DNA of 64,000 bases from Eubacterium sp. AF22-9 (GCA_003458705.1 QRVH01000013.1:1-64000); one strand, 5' to 3'. Shown: positions 17,648 to 27,235, counted from the first letter of the stretch. Numbers and translations: made by a program. Notes: generated by a model not told the origin, from the letters alone.

Positions 17648-20600
17648 TTACTCCTTCTTCTTATCAAGGTCATTAGCTATAAGGTCCACGGAAACGAGTG
17701 CAGAAACACCCTTTTCCTGCATGGTTATACCATACAGTCTGTCAGCCGCAGCCATTGTTCCTCGTCTGTGAGTGATAACAATAAACTGTGTATGCTTTGT
17801 AAGCTTGTGAAGATAATTAGCATATCTTCCTACATTAGAATCATCAAGTGCGGCCTCAATTTCATCAAGCAGACAGAATGGTGAAGGTTTAAGGTTCTGG
17901 ATTGCAAAAAGAAGTGCGATTGCAGTAAGTGCCTTTTCACCACCGGATAACTGCATCATGTTCTGAAGCTTCTTTCCTGGTGGCTGTGAAATAATAACAA
18001 TTCCTGCCTCAAGAATATCTTCACCTTCAACAAGCTCTATTGTGCCTCGTCCGCCACCGAACAATTCCTTGAATACCTTATCGAATTCAACCTTAATTTC
18101 CTCAAACTTCTCTTTAAACTGAATTCTCATACCATTATCAAGCTCATCAATAACCAGTACAAGAGCCTCTTCAGCTTTAAGCATATCATCATGCTGTGTC
18201 TTTAAGAAGTTGTATCGTTCGCTTACTTCCTTATATTCTTCAATAGCATTGACATTAACAACACCAAGCTTTTTAATATTGGCTTTCAGAATGTTAATCT
18301 GCTTCTTAATATCAGATATATCAGTAAGCTCTTCACTTCTTAATTCAGCAGCATAGCTGTATGTAAGCTCATATTCATTCCACATGTAATCTACTATAGA
18401 GTCATTCTCTTCTTCCAACTTTTCCTGCTGGTTATGCAGACGCATGCTTTCTTTTTCAAGAAGAACAATCTGTTCATTAATCTTTTCACGTTTATCAAAG
18501 AATGTTTTATGGCTTGCATTAATAATATCTCTATCCTTGCGGAGAGCTGTAATCTTAGTATTGCAGTCTTCTATCTGATTCTTAGCTTTATGAATATCAC
18601 TTCTTAACTTTTCAATCTGAGCGTTCTTATCTTCAACTTCTGATGATAAAGCTGCTTTCCGCTGTCTTATATCAGTTTCTTCTGATTCAAGAGCAGCAAT
18701 TTCAGAATTGATTCTTGTAATGTTCTCCTGAATAAATGCTGTCTTCTGTTCTACAGAACTAAATCTTATCTTAAGATTCTCAATATCATCATTAGCTTTA
18801 TCAAGTTCAGCCTTCTTAACTTCGAGCTGCATATTAAGATTTTCAATTTCTTTTCTTGAACTTTCATTCTGTATTTCAAGAGCACTTAAGCTTCCGCTTA
18901 CCTGAGTCTTGTTTTCATCAATCTCTTTAATCTGTCTGTCAATATCAGTAGTTTCAGCTTTATCCCTATCATATATAATTCTGATTTCAGATAACTTCTG
19001 CTTTGCCTGATTAAGATTCATCTGCTCTGTATTAACAGCTAAAGATGCTTCTCTATTAGCCTTATTATCTGCATCAATAAGTTCTCTTATAGATGCAATC
19101 TTTGCCCTGTTATCTGCAATCTTTGCTTTAATCTCAGTTGATGACTTGCTGAGTTCTGACACAGATTTTTTAAGTTCTTCAATCTCTCTTCTCCTGCCAA
19201 GAAGATTGCTTGAATTCTTAAATGCACCACCGGTCATAGAACCACCCGGATTGAGTTGTTCACCCTCAAGAGTTACAATCCTTAAACTGTACTTGTATTT
19301 CTTGGCAATAAGGAGCGCATTATCAATATTATCAACAACAAGAATCCTTCCAAGAAGATACCTGGCTAAATTCTCATATTCAAAAGAAACTCTTACAAGA
19401 TTGCTTGCAATTCCGATAACACCATTTTCCTTAATACATGGCTCTTTCTCAAGAGTATTTCTTCCTGATATTGCATTAAGAGGTAAAAATGTAGCTCGTC
19501 CAAGCTTATTCTGCTTAAGATATGCAATCAGCTCCTTGGCAGTAGATTCCTTATCAGTAACGATATTCTGTATTGTTCCGCCTAAGGCTGTCTCAATGGC
19601 TGTCTCATACTTTCTTTCAACCTTAACAATATCTGCAATAACACCAAGAATTCCCGGATTGCTGTCCTTTAATTCCATAATCTTACGGATACTGTTGCCA
19701 TAACCGTCATATCTTTCCGTAATATTAATGAGAGATTCTAGTCTTGATTTTTCTCTGTGATAATTCTGTACAATCTTATCATGCTGTGCATTAAGGTCAG
19801 CATTTTCGTTCTTAATAGCCGTAACTTCATCATTATTGACTGCAATTCTTTCAGCTATTTCTAAAGCATTTTTCTGTGCAGCTTCTAATCTTGCACTGAT
19901 ATCATTAATCTTAATGTTCTGTTCAGCTTCATCACTCTTGTCTTTAATAAGACGGCTGTTAAGCTCAGCCTTTCTTATATTAAGCTGTTCAAGCATAGTT
20001 GCAAACTTCTGATTCTCAGCATTAATAGATGACTTGGCATTAAGTCTGTCGTAGATATCATTCTGACGGCTCTCAATCTGGTCTGACACTCCGTCAATAT
20101 CCTGCTTAATAACATCAGCAGCTTCCTGCTTTGCTTTAAGATTATTCTCAAATTCATCTACAGATGTAGAAAGCTCCTCAAGCTGTTTCTTAAAATCAGC
20201 CACATTTTCCTGCTTTGCAGCTTTATCTTTATCAATAGCTGTAATTCTGTCACTGTAATGCTTTTCATTATCAGTAAATCTGTTAATCTGTTCTGTGATA
20301 ACATTAATCTCACCGTTAAGACGCTGGCTTTCAAGCTCAGTGTTTGATAAAAGTGAATTAACATTCTCAATATCAGAATTAACCTTAGACAACTGTTCCT
20401 CAGCTTCTTCATATTCAGCCTTGGTACTTTCATACTCAGCTCTTGAATTAGCAAGGTCATTATCAGCTATGCCAATCTTTCCTGTCAGTTCTTCAAGGTC
20501 TTTACTTATCCTGTCTGATTCCAAAAGAAATGCATTAACATCATATTTCTTTAAATCAGCCTTATAATCAAGATATTCCTTGGCTTTTTCAGACTGAACC

Positions 20601-21217
20601 TGTAATGGTCCGACCTGCTTTTCAAGTTCTGATAATATGTCATTAACACGGACAAGATTAGCACGCTCATTCTCAAGCTTCTTGATAGCGGTTGCTTTTC
20701 TTCTCTTGAACTTAACAATTCCAGCAGCTTCATCAAAAAGCTCTCGCCTTTCATCAGGCTTTCCGGAAAGAATCTTATCAATCTGACCCTGTCCGATAAT
20801 AGAATATCCTTCTTTACCGATACCAGTATCATAAAACATTTCTGTTACATCCTTAAGACGGCATGAATTACCGTTGATAAGATACTCACTTTCGCCTGAA
20901 CGGTACACTCTTCTTGAAACTGTAACCTCATCATAATCAACCGGAAGTGCATGGTCGCTGTTATCAAGCGTTATTGATACAAATGCGAAGCCAACCGGCT
21001 TTCTGTTCTCAGTTCCTGCAAAAATAACATCCTCCATTTTGGAACCACGGAGCTGCTTGGCGCTCTGTTCACCTAAAACCCAGCGCACAGCATCGGCAAC
21101 ATTACTTTTACCGGAACCATTAGGTCCTACAATACCTGTAATACCATTGTGAAAGTCAAATACTATCTTATTAGCAAATGACTTAAATCCCTGTACTTCT
21201 ATACTTTTTAAATACAT
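17648..21217 (-). CDS. smc: Chromosome segregation ATPase SMC
   Basis: Condensin core protein (1189 aa), full length. The N-terminal Walker A GPNGSGKS lies at residues 31-38, with QLRGSKMEDVIFAG and the Q-loop after it. Two long coiled coils flank a hinge at about residues 510-650 (GILGVIADIVKVE, PGGSMTGGAF). The C-terminal head has the ABC signature LSGGEKALTAIALLFAI and Walker B CLLDEIEAALDD. It organises the chromosome with ScpA/ScpB, which are not in this window. It lies between rnc and ftsY. Confidence 0.97.
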   Translation of the reverse strand: MYLKSIEVQGFKSFANKIVFDFHNGITGIVGPNGSGKSNVADAVRWVLGEQSAKQLRGSKMEDVIFAGTENRKPVGFAFVSITLDNSDHALPVDYDEVTVSRRVYRSGESEYLINGNSCRLKDVTEMFYDTGIGKEGYSIIGQGQIDKILSGKPDERRELFDEAAGIVKFKRRKATAIKKLENERANLVRVNDILSELEKQVGPLQVQSEKAKEYLDYKADLKKYDVNAFLLESDRISKDLEELTGKIGIADNDLANSRAEYESTKAEYEEAEEQLSKVNSDIENVNSLLSNTELESQRLNGEINVITEQINRFTDNEKHYSDRITAIDKDKAAKQENVADFKKQLEELSTSVDEFENNLKAKQEAADVIKQDIDGVSDQIESRQNDIYDRLNAKSSINAENQKFATMLEQLNIRKAELNSRLIKDKSDEAEQNIKINDISARLEAAQKNALEIAERIAVNNDEVTAIKNENADLNAQHDKIVQNYHREKSRLESLINITERYDGYGNSIRKIMELKDSNPGILGVIADIVKVERKYETAIETALGGTIQNIVTDKESTAKELIAYLKQNKLGRATFLPLNAISGRNTLEKEPCIKENGVIGIASNLVRVSFEYENLARYLLGRILVVDNIDNALLIAKKYKYSLRIVTLEGEQLNPGGSMTGGAFKNSSNLLGRRREIEELKKSVSELSKSSTEIKAKIADNRAKIASIRELIDADNKANREASLAVNTEQMNLNQAKQKLSEIRIIYDRDKAETTDIDRQIKEIDENKTQVSGSLSALEIQNESSRKEIENLNMQLEVKKAELDKANDDIENLKIRFSSVEQKTAFIQENITRINSEIAALESEETDIRQRKAALSSEVEDKNAQIEKLRSDIHKAKNQIEDCNTKITALRKDRDIINASHKTFFDKREKINEQIVLLEKESMRLHNQQEKLEEENDSIVDYMWNEYELTYSYAAELRSEELTDISDIKKQINILKANIKKLGVVNVNAIEEYKEVSERYNFLKTQHDDMLKAEEALVLVIDELDNGMRIQFKEKFEEIKVEFDKVFKELFGGGRGTIELVEGEDILEAGIVIISQPPGKKLQNMMQLSGGEKALTAIALLFAIQNLKPSPFCLLDEIEAALDDSNVGRYANYLHKLTKHTQFIVITHRRGTMAAADRLYGITMQEKGVSALVSVDLIANDLDKKKE

Positions 21218-21230
21218 AACCCCTCACTTA

Positions 21231-21944
21231 TTATTTCTTATCAGAGTTTATATCGTAGCCCTTGTTTTTAAGCTCGATAAGTGCAGCATACGCTGCATTC
21301 TGAGATGCTGATTTCTTAGTATGGCCTGTTCCTTTAATATTAAAAAGCCCGTCAACTACAGCAGCTACAACGAATTGTTTGTTATGTTCAGGACCTTCTT
21401 CACCGATGAATTCATAATCAACTTCTTTTCCAAGTCCCTGAATAACTTCCTGTAATATAGTCTTGCTATCAAAAAAGAGTTTCTTATTGTCAAGGTCATT
21501 AAGAATGAACTTATTAACAAATTCTTTTGCATTAGCAAAACCACCATCAAGATAGATGGCTCCTATAACAGCTTCACAGGCATCTGATACGATAGAATCC
21601 CTGCTTCTTCCTCCGGTAAGCTCTTCTCCTTTACCGAGTCTTATAAATGTATCAAGCTTAATAGCTCTTGCACATAAAGCAAGTGTAGGCTCACATACAA
21701 TGCTGGCACGAAGTCTTGTCATCTTTCCTTCAGCCATCTCAGCGTGATTCTTATATATATAATCACTTGATGAAAGTTCAAGAACAGCATCACCTAAAAA
21801 TTCCATTCTTTCATTATCACAGCAATTTCCTTTTTTCTGCTCATTGGCATAAGAACTGTGAGTAAGAGCAACTTCAAGTAGACTTATATCTTTGAAATCA
21901 TAACCAATAGTCTGCATAAACACAGATAAATTTTTATTATGCAT
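21231..21944 (-). CDS. rnc: Ribonuclease III
   Basis: Double-stranded-RNA endonuclease for rRNA and mRNA processing. The 237-residue protein carries the signature ERMEFLGDAVLEL with catalytic Glu/Asp, a second acidic site DACEAVIGAIYLDGG, and a C-terminal dsRNA-binding domain (KQFVVAAVVDGLFNIKGTGHTKKSASQNAAYAAL). The ATG at 21944 with AAAGGTG upstream is chosen; the longer in-frame reading to 22034 would run through the hairpin at 21967-22030. That hairpin suggests autoregulation. Confidence 0.96.
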   Translation of the reverse strand: MHNKNLSVFMQTIGYDFKDISLLEVALTHSSYANEQKKGNCCDNERMEFLGDAVLELSSSDYIYKNHAEMAEGKMTRLRASIVCEPTLALCARAIKLDTFIRLGKGEELTGGRSRDSIVSDACEAVIGAIYLDGGFANAKEFVNKFILNDLDNKKLFFDSKTILQEVIQGLGKEVDYEFIGEEGPEHNKQFVVAAVVDGLFNIKGTGHTKKSASQNAAYAALIELKNKGYDINSDKK

Positions 21945-21966
21945 AATACACCTTTCTGCGAACTTT

Positions 21967-22030
21967 TGAAAACAAGAGCATAAGGAACAAATTATGCAAG
22001 AATATTTGCTCCTTATGCTCTTAGTTTTCA
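21967..22030 (-). promoter_or_regulatory. Long hairpin in the rnc leader, candidate RNase III site
   Basis: Arms 21974-21992 and 22004-22022 form 19 consecutive pairs in the minus-strand RNA, extended by a further 7 pairs (21967-21973 with 22024-22030) beyond one bulged base; the loop is 11 nt. The only non-Watson-Crick pair is G-U in the rnc-sense RNA and would be A-C in the opposite strand, pointing to function as rnc-sense RNA. No good T-run follows, so it is not a classical terminator. It ends 22 nt before the rnc start codon and fills most of the acpP-rnc gap. Confidence 0.7.
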
Positions 22031-22046
22031 TCACAATCTGTATGGT

Positions 22047-22280
22047 TTATTTATTAGTTGCGTTCTGTATCTGAACTACTGCATCATTAACTGTTACAAT
22101 TGATTCTGCTGCATCATCAGGAATCTGGATATCAAATTCGTCTTCAATTCCCATGATAATCTGGAATACATCTAATGAATCAGCTCCGAGATCGTCAACA
22201 AATGTTGTCTCAGGAGTAATCTTCTCTTTATCAATGTTAAGTACATCTGCAATAATATTCTGTAACTTTTCGAATTCCAT
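22047..22280 (-). CDS. acpP: Acyl carrier protein
   Basis: Acidic 77-residue carrier of fatty-acid intermediates. The phosphopantetheine attachment serine is in DDLGADSLDVFQIIM, and the four-helix pattern and negative charge are typical. It lies directly after plsX, which uses acyl-ACP, and before rnc. Confidence 0.97.
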   Translation of the reverse strand: MEFEKLQNIIADVLNIDKEKITPETTFVDDLGADSLDVFQIIMGIEDEFDIQIPDDAAESIVTVNDAVVQIQNATNK

Positions 22281-22301
22281 AATGCCTATCCTTTCAAATA
22301 T

Positions 22302-23315
22302 TTAATTATGCTGCTCAGGAATCTGACCGAGCGCCTCAATGATTTTATCATTTATATTCATTTTTGTAAATGTTACACACTGAATTAATGAATTCTTAAC
22401 CTCTTTAGCTTTGGCATTGCCATGAGTCTTTACAACAAGACCGTTAAGACCGATAAGAGGAGCTCCTCCATGTTCTGAAGCATCCATTGACTTGAGCTGT
22501 GTCTTTAATACTTTCTTAATAAGAAGTGCTCCAATCTTAGTCTTTAAAGATGACATCATAACACCCTTAATCTTGCCAAGTATCATCTTGGCTTCACCTT
22601 CGTAAAGCTTTAAGATACAGTTCCCAACAAATGCATCGCATACAATGATGTCTGCATAGCTGTTAGGAATCTCTCTTGCTTCAATACTTCCTATAAAGTT
22701 AATGTTAGGACACTCTTTAAGCATTGGATATGTTTCTTTGACAAGTGAATTTCCCTTTTCTTCCTCAAGTCCGACATTGACAATTGCAACTCTTGGATTC
22801 TTAATTCCAACAACATTCTCCATATATATAGAACCCATAACAGCCCACTGTACAAGCATAGTTGCTCTTGCATCTACATTAGCACCACTGTCAACAAGCA
22901 GTGAAACACCATCCTTAGTAGGGATAAGTGCTGCCATTGGTGGTCTGTCAACACCGCGGAGTCTTCCAACGATAGTCTGACCACCAACAAGGATTGCTCC
23001 TGAGCTTCCGGCAGATACGAATGCATCAGCTTCTTTATTCTTAACCATATACATTGCTTTAACCAAAGATGACTCTTTCTTTCTTCTTATAGCCATAACA
23101 GGAGGTTCACCTGTTTCAATTACATCATCTGCATTGACAATTTCTATTCTTGATGAATCATACTGCTGTCCTTCAAGACATTCTTTAATCTTATCTTCTT
23201 TACCTACAAGATATACAAAGCAGTCATTATCAGCAGCAACAGCCTGTACTGCTCCTTTGACAATCTCTGCTGGTGCGTTATCTCCGCCCATAGCATCAAG
23301 TGCGATTTTAACCAT
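22302..23315 (-). CDS. plsX: Phosphate acyltransferase PlsX
   Basis: Peripheral membrane enzyme making acyl phosphate from acyl-ACP, feeding PlsY. The 337-residue protein begins VKIALDAMGGDNAPAEIVKGA, the family signature, and shows GEPPVMAIRRKKESS, SAGSSGAILVGG, LLVDSGANVDA and NGLVVKTHGNAKAKEV. It is followed by acpP. The usual neighbour rpmF lies one gene further upstream because a small lipoprotein gene intervenes. Confidence 0.96.
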   Translation of the reverse strand: MVKIALDAMGGDNAPAEIVKGAVQAVAADNDCFVYLVGKEDKIKECLEGQQYDSSRIEIVNADDVIETGEPPVMAIRRKKESSLVKAMYMVKNKEADAFVSAGSSGAILVGGQTIVGRLRGVDRPPMAALIPTKDGVSLLVDSGANVDARATMLVQWAVMGSIYMENVVGIKNPRVAIVNVGLEEEKGNSLVKETYPMLKECPNINFIGSIEAREIPNSYADIIVCDAFVGNCILKLYEGEAKMILGKIKGVMMSSLKTKIGALLIKKVLKTQLKSMDASEHGGAPLIGLNGLVVKTHGNAKAKEVKNSLIQCVTFTKMNINDKIIEALGQIPEQHN

Positions 23316-23390
23316 AAATCAAACTCCATTTCATATTAATTCATTAAATACTATCATAAAATATACTACGAATATCAAATTAACGCAATA

Positions 23391-23912
23391 TTAAGCATTC
23401 ATAAACAGCCCGTTAAGATACTCTGTAATCTGAACTCTTATGTCATCATAATCAGACGGATGCATCATATAACCATATGCAACAATCGAATCCTTGTCAT
23501 AATATATATCCAGATTAAACCACCATGCAATATCTGTAGTTATCTCATCATCAGTTTTATTGTAATCCTTATAAGAAGCAATGTTGGTTTCGTGTAAAAG
23601 ATAATAAAAGAAAGCATTTGCATTATTATCAGATATCACCTTAGTTCCATTAACATGTGCATTCTGACCGCCAATAGTTAACTGCCAGCTTCCATCTGCA
23701 CTCTGCTTAAGGCTGTAGCTTAACGATAATACATTATCTGCATAATCAGTATAATTAAAACTTAAGCCTTTACCATAAGTATCATCAATCTGTGCCTGTG
23801 TCTCCTGCGTTTCTGTTGAATCTGCGGCTGTGCTTTTTGCACCGCAGCCCTGTATCGGAATTATACATAATATTAATACAAGTATACATGTGAATATTTT
23901 ATTTAATTTCAT
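23391..23912 (-). CDS. Small lipoprotein of unknown function
   Basis: I do not recognise the family. The 173-residue product has a lipoprotein signal: a KLNK lead, a hydrophobic core (IFTCILVLILCIIPI) and the lipobox IQGC with the lipidated Cys. A T/Q/E-rich linker follows, then a domain rich in aromatic residues with beta strands (LSFNYTDYADNVLSLSYSL, WQLTIGGQNAHV) and YGYMMHPSDYDDIRVQIT. The ATG at 23912 has GGAAAGG upstream. It interrupts the rpmF-plsX pair and follows the terminator at 23971-23998, so it probably has its own promoter. The product should be anchored on the outer face of the membrane. Confidence 0.75.
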   Translation of the reverse strand: MKLNKIFTCILVLILCIIPIQGCGAKSTAADSTETQETQAQIDDTYGKGLSFNYTDYADNVLSLSYSLKQSADGSWQLTIGGQNAHVNGTKVISDNNANAFFYYLLHETNIASYKDYNKTDDEITTDIAWWFNLDIYYDKDSIVAYGYMMHPSDYDDIRVQITEYLNGLFMNA

Positions 23913-23970
23913 AACCAGAAACCTTTCCTTTACCAAAATCCCACATAGTATAACACATTTTTTCATAAAA

Positions 23971-23998
23971 TAAAACAAGCTGCCCCAAAAGGGACAGC
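23971..23998 (-). terminator. Intrinsic terminator after rpmF
   Basis: An 8-bp stem with one G-U pair (23979-23986 with 23991-23998), a 4-nt loop and a T-rich tail on the minus strand, directly after the rpmF stop. Confidence 0.75.
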
Positions 23999-24020
23999 CT
24001 GTCAAATTACATCTTAATAA

Positions 24021-24200
24021 TTAGTCAACAGAGATGATTTCTTTCTTGTTGTAAGAACCACAAGACTTGCATACTCTATGAGGCATCATTAAAGCGCCAC
24101 ACTTTGAGCACTTTACAAGATTTGGAGCAGCCATCTTCCAGTTTGCTCTTCTCTTATCTCTTCTTGCCTTTGAAGATTTATTCTTTGGACAAATTGACAT
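24021..24200 (-). CDS. rpmF: 50S ribosomal protein L32
   Basis: A 59-residue ribosomal protein read directly from the sequence: it begins MSICPKNKSSKARRDKRRAN and contains two CxxC pairs (KCSKCG and VCKSCG) of the zinc-binding type. AGGAGGTG precedes the ATG at 24200. It follows yceD by 3 bp, the standard yceD-rpmF arrangement, and is followed by a terminator. Confidence 0.95.
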   Translation of the reverse strand: MSICPKNKSSKARRDKRRANWKMAAPNLVKCSKCGALMMPHRVCKSCGSYNKKEIISVD

Positions 24201-24203
24201 ATG

Positions 24204-24728
24204 TTACACCTCCTTAAAATTCTTTAAAATATCTTTGAAAACAGACATTCTTGGATCCAGGGACTCTCGGTCACAGCCACACTCTGAGATATTCAGGTTG
24301 TGTCCGCATATAGAACATAGCCCCTTGCAATCAGGGGTACATAATGTCTTACCCGGCATGGATATCAGTATTTCGCCGAAAACTAATCTGTCCACGTCGA
24401 GTTCGTATCCACCAATATAGTCTTTTTCTTCCTTTGCTTCTTCCCCGGCAGCATTGTCTGAGAAATCAACGATTTCATCAACACTGTACTCTACTTTCGT
24501 AGGAACAGACTCTAAACATCTGTCACATGGAATATCAAGAACAACAAAGCTCTCTGCTTTAATCTCAAGCTTATTCTTACCAATTCTGGTAATGCTTAAT
24601 TCAAACTCTGGCTTCTCAAGTATACTATACTTAGCGATTCCAGTGTCAAAGCTTTCTGATTCAATTGAAACCTTTTCTATTCTTTCATCCTGTGAACCGG
24701 ATAAAAGCTCTCTTAAATCAATTAGCAT
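24204..24728 (-). CDS. YceD family (DUF177) protein
   Basis: A 174-residue member of the DUF177/YceD family, almost always encoded directly before rpmF and implicated in 23S rRNA accumulation. Visible features are the CDRCLESVPTKVEY segment and the C-terminal CTPDCKGLCSICGHNLNISEC cysteine cluster, probably a metal site. The ATG at 24728 has GGAGAC upstream. It is the first gene after the consensus promoter at 24790-24818. Confidence 0.9.
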   Translation of the reverse strand: MLIDLRELLSGSQDERIEKVSIESESFDTGIAKYSILEKPEFELSITRIGKNKLEIKAESFVVLDIPCDRCLESVPTKVEYSVDEIVDFSDNAAGEEAKEEKDYIGGYELDVDRLVFGEILISMPGKTLCTPDCKGLCSICGHNLNISECGCDRESLDPRMSVFKDILKNFKEV

Positions 24729-24789
24729 AATTGTCTCCAATTCATACTATTATGCATAGGAAAATCATGCGCTAATCCACACCTTGTCA

Positions 24790-24818
24790 ATTATACGCAT
24801 GCTCCCTGTCTTTGTCAA
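24790..24818 (-). promoter_or_regulatory. Consensus promoter of yceD-rpmF
   Basis: On the minus strand TTGACA (24813-24818) and TATAAT (24790-24795) are perfect matches to the vegetative consensus with 17-bp spacing, about 60 bp upstream of the yceD start: the strongest promoter by eye in the window. Confidence 0.9.
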
Positions 24819-24861
24819 CAACAAATTCACTTAAATTCAATATTTTTCGCGAATATGCCAA

Positions 24862-26061
24862 TTATTTTACTAATGCTAATGTTTCTCTTGCAATTGCAAG
24901 CTCTTCATTAGTAGGAATTACGCAAAGCTTAACCTTAGACTCTGGTGTAGAGATAATTCCTTCTACTCCACAAGCCTTCTCGCTTGCAGCTTCATCAAGT
25001 TCAACACCAAGGTATCCAAGATATTTAGCTACCATTGGACGAAGCCATGCAGCATTCTCACCAACACCAGCTGTAAATGTAATGGCATCAACACCGTTCA
25101 TAGCTGCTGTGTAAGCACCAATATACTTAGCTACTCTGTAAGCATAAGCTTCAAGTGTAACCTTAGCAATCTCATTGCCATCATTAGCTGCAGCGTTAAG
25201 ATCTCTGAAATCGCTTGAGATTCCGCCTGACATACCAAGTACACCAGACTTCTTGTTAAGGATATTGAGCATCTCGCTTATTGTAAGATTCTCATGGTTG
25301 CATAAGAACTCTAAGATAGCTGGATCAAGGTCACCAGAACGAGTTCCCATGATAAGTCCTTCAAGTGGAGTAAGACCCATAGAAGTATCTACACACTTTC
25401 CACCGATAGAAGCTGAGATTGAAGCACCGTTACCAAGGTGGCAAACGATAACCTTAGCTGTCTTAGGATCAAGGTTAGCAAACTTGATTGTTTCCTTAGA
25501 TACGAAGCTGTGGCTTGTTCCGTGGAAACCGTATCTTCTTACACCGTACTTCTCATAGTATTCACGAGGAATAGCATAGAGGTAAGCCTTTGGCTCCATT
25601 GTTCCACCAAATGCTGTATCCCATACAGCTACATTTGGCTTGCCTGGCATAGCTGCCTCAACGGCTTCAATACCGATAAGGTTAGCTGGGTTATGTAAAG
25701 GGCCAAGGTCGAAGCACTCTCTTACAACCTTCTTAACATCCTCTGTTACAAGACAAGACTCGATATACTTCTCACCTGCGTGAAGTACTCTGTGTCCTAC
25801 TGCTGCAATCTCATCTGTAGACTTGATTACGCCGTGCTCAGCATCCTGAAGAGCATCAAGAACAAGCTTAACCGCAATGTTGTGATCCTTCATAGGAGTT
25901 TCAACAACATACTTATCCTTTCCTGTTGGCTTATGTGTAAGAACAGAACCTTCAATACCGATTCTCTCTACAAGACCTTTTGCGATTACGCTCTCATCAT
26001 CCATGTTAATAAGCTGATACTTAAGAGATGAGCTTCCACAGTTTAATACTAAAATATTCAT
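24862..26061 (-). CDS. ackA: Acetate kinase
   Basis: Converts acetyl phosphate and ADP to acetate and ATP, the ATP-yielding last step of fermentative acetate formation. The 399-residue protein starts NILVLNCGSSSLKYQL, then has WDTAFGGTMEP, the RRYGFHGTSH signature with the catalytic region, VCHLGNGASISA and FTAGVGENA. It is 27 bp downstream of pta and probably cotranscribed. Codon use looks like that of a highly expressed gene (many CTT, GTT, GCT, AAG). Confidence 0.97.
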   Translation of the reverse strand: MNILVLNCGSSSLKYQLINMDDESVIAKGLVERIGIEGSVLTHKPTGKDKYVVETPMKDHNIAVKLVLDALQDAEHGVIKSTDEIAAVGHRVLHAGEKYIESCLVTEDVKKVVRECFDLGPLHNPANLIGIEAVEAAMPGKPNVAVWDTAFGGTMEPKAYLYAIPREYYEKYGVRRYGFHGTSHSFVSKETIKFANLDPKTAKVIVCHLGNGASISASIGGKCVDTSMGLTPLEGLIMGTRSGDLDPAILEFLCNHENLTISEMLNILNKKSGVLGMSGGISSDFRDLNAAANDGNEIAKVTLEAYAYRVAKYIGAYTAAMNGVDAITFTAGVGENAAWLRPMVAKYLGYLGVELDEAASEKACGVEGIISTPESKVKLCVIPTNEELAIARETLALVK

Positions 26062-26088
26062 TACAAAAATTCTCCTTAAAAATGTTAA

Positions 26089-27084
26089 TTATGCATTCTG
26101 AGCCTGAACTGCTGTCATAGCTACTACACCAACGATATCGTCAGCAAAGCATCCTCTTGAAAGATCGTTAACTGGCATAGAAAGTCCCTGAAGAACAGGA
26201 CCATAAGCTCCAGCCTTAGCAAGTCTCTGAACAAGCTTATAACCAATGTTACCAGCTTCAAGGTTAGGGAATACAAGTGTATTAGCCTTACCAGCTACTG
26301 GGCTCTCAGGTGCCTTAAGTGCAGCAACTTCTGGAACTAAAGCAGCATCTAACTGAAGCTCACCATCAACAGTGATATCTGGGTACTTCTCTTTTGCAAT
26401 CTTAACAGCATCAGCAACCATAGTTACTCTGTCATGCTTAGCACTTCCGTATGAAGAGAAGCTAAGCATAGCAACCTTAGCGTCCTTTCCTACAAAGCTC
26501 TTGAATGAATCTGAAGAAAGCTTAGCAACCTCAGCAAGCTTCTCTGAATCATAATCTGGGCTTACAGCACAGTCAGCGAATACAAAAAGACCGTTCTCAC
26601 CGAATTCGCAGTCTGGAACTTCCATAAGGAAGAAACCTGAAACTGAGCTGATACCTGGCTTAGTCTTTAATAACTGAAGAGCTGGACGGATTGTGTTACC
26701 TGTTGAGTGGCACGCACCAGATACTGCTCCATCAGCATCTCCACATTTACACATAAGGCATGCATAGTACATATAATCCTTTTCCATCTGTTCCTTAGCC
26801 ATCTCAGGTGTAACACCCTTCTTGCTTCTTAACTCAACGAATTTATCAATATACTTCTGCTTATTAGGATCGTTAAATGGATCTACGATTGTGGCGCCAG
26901 AAATGTCATAGCCCTTACCATACTTCTCGATCTCTTCAGGAGTACCAATGATAACTAAATTAGCAATGCCTTCCTTTAAAATCTTCTCAGCAGCTTCATA
27001 AGTTCTCTTATCCATAGACTCTGGTAATACGATAGTCTTCTTGTCTGCCTTTGCTCTTTCTTTAATTGTGTCAATAAATGCCAT
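26089..27084 (-). CDS. pta: Phosphate acetyltransferase
   Basis: Makes acetyl phosphate from acetyl-CoA, the substrate of AckA encoded next. The 331-residue short (class I) form starts AFIDTIKERAKADKKTIVLPES and contains GAVSGACHSTGNTIRPALQ and DLSRGCFADDIVGVVAMTA. The ATG at 27084 with AAGGAGGAG upstream is preferred to the in-frame reading from 27144, which would cover the promoter region. Confidence 0.96.
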   Translation of the reverse strand: MAFIDTIKERAKADKKTIVLPESMDKRTYEAAEKILKEGIANLVIIGTPEEIEKYGKGYDISGATIVDPFNDPNKQKYIDKFVELRSKKGVTPEMAKEQMEKDYMYYACLMCKCGDADGAVSGACHSTGNTIRPALQLLKTKPGISSVSGFFLMEVPDCEFGENGLFVFADCAVSPDYDSEKLAEVAKLSSDSFKSFVGKDAKVAMLSFSSYGSAKHDRVTMVADAVKIAKEKYPDITVDGELQLDAALVPEVAALKAPESPVAGKANTLVFPNLEAGNIGYKLVQRLAKAGAYGPVLQGLSMPVNDLSRGCFADDIVGVVAMTAVQAQNA

Positions 27085-27146
27085 GATTAATGACTCCTCC
27101 TTATAAAAAAGTAAATTTTCAGTAAACATACTGAACTCTGACAAAA

Positions 27147-27175
27147 ATTATATACCAATTTTTAGTCGAAAACAA
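27147..27175 (-). promoter_or_regulatory. Promoter of pta-ackA
   Basis: A perfect -10 TATAAT (27147-27152) lies 17 bp from a weak -35 TTGTTT (27170-27175) on the minus strand, about 62 bp before the pta start. Confidence 0.6.
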
Positions 27176-27235
27176 GGTCGTCTAGCACTTAAAAATGTTT
27201 TAAAAACGATACATTGACTAAATTCAGCAATATTT

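Noticed and set aside
19146..19703. A 185-codon open frame antisense to smc
   Set aside because: It is the reverse image of the smc hinge region; smc is unmistakable on the minus strand.
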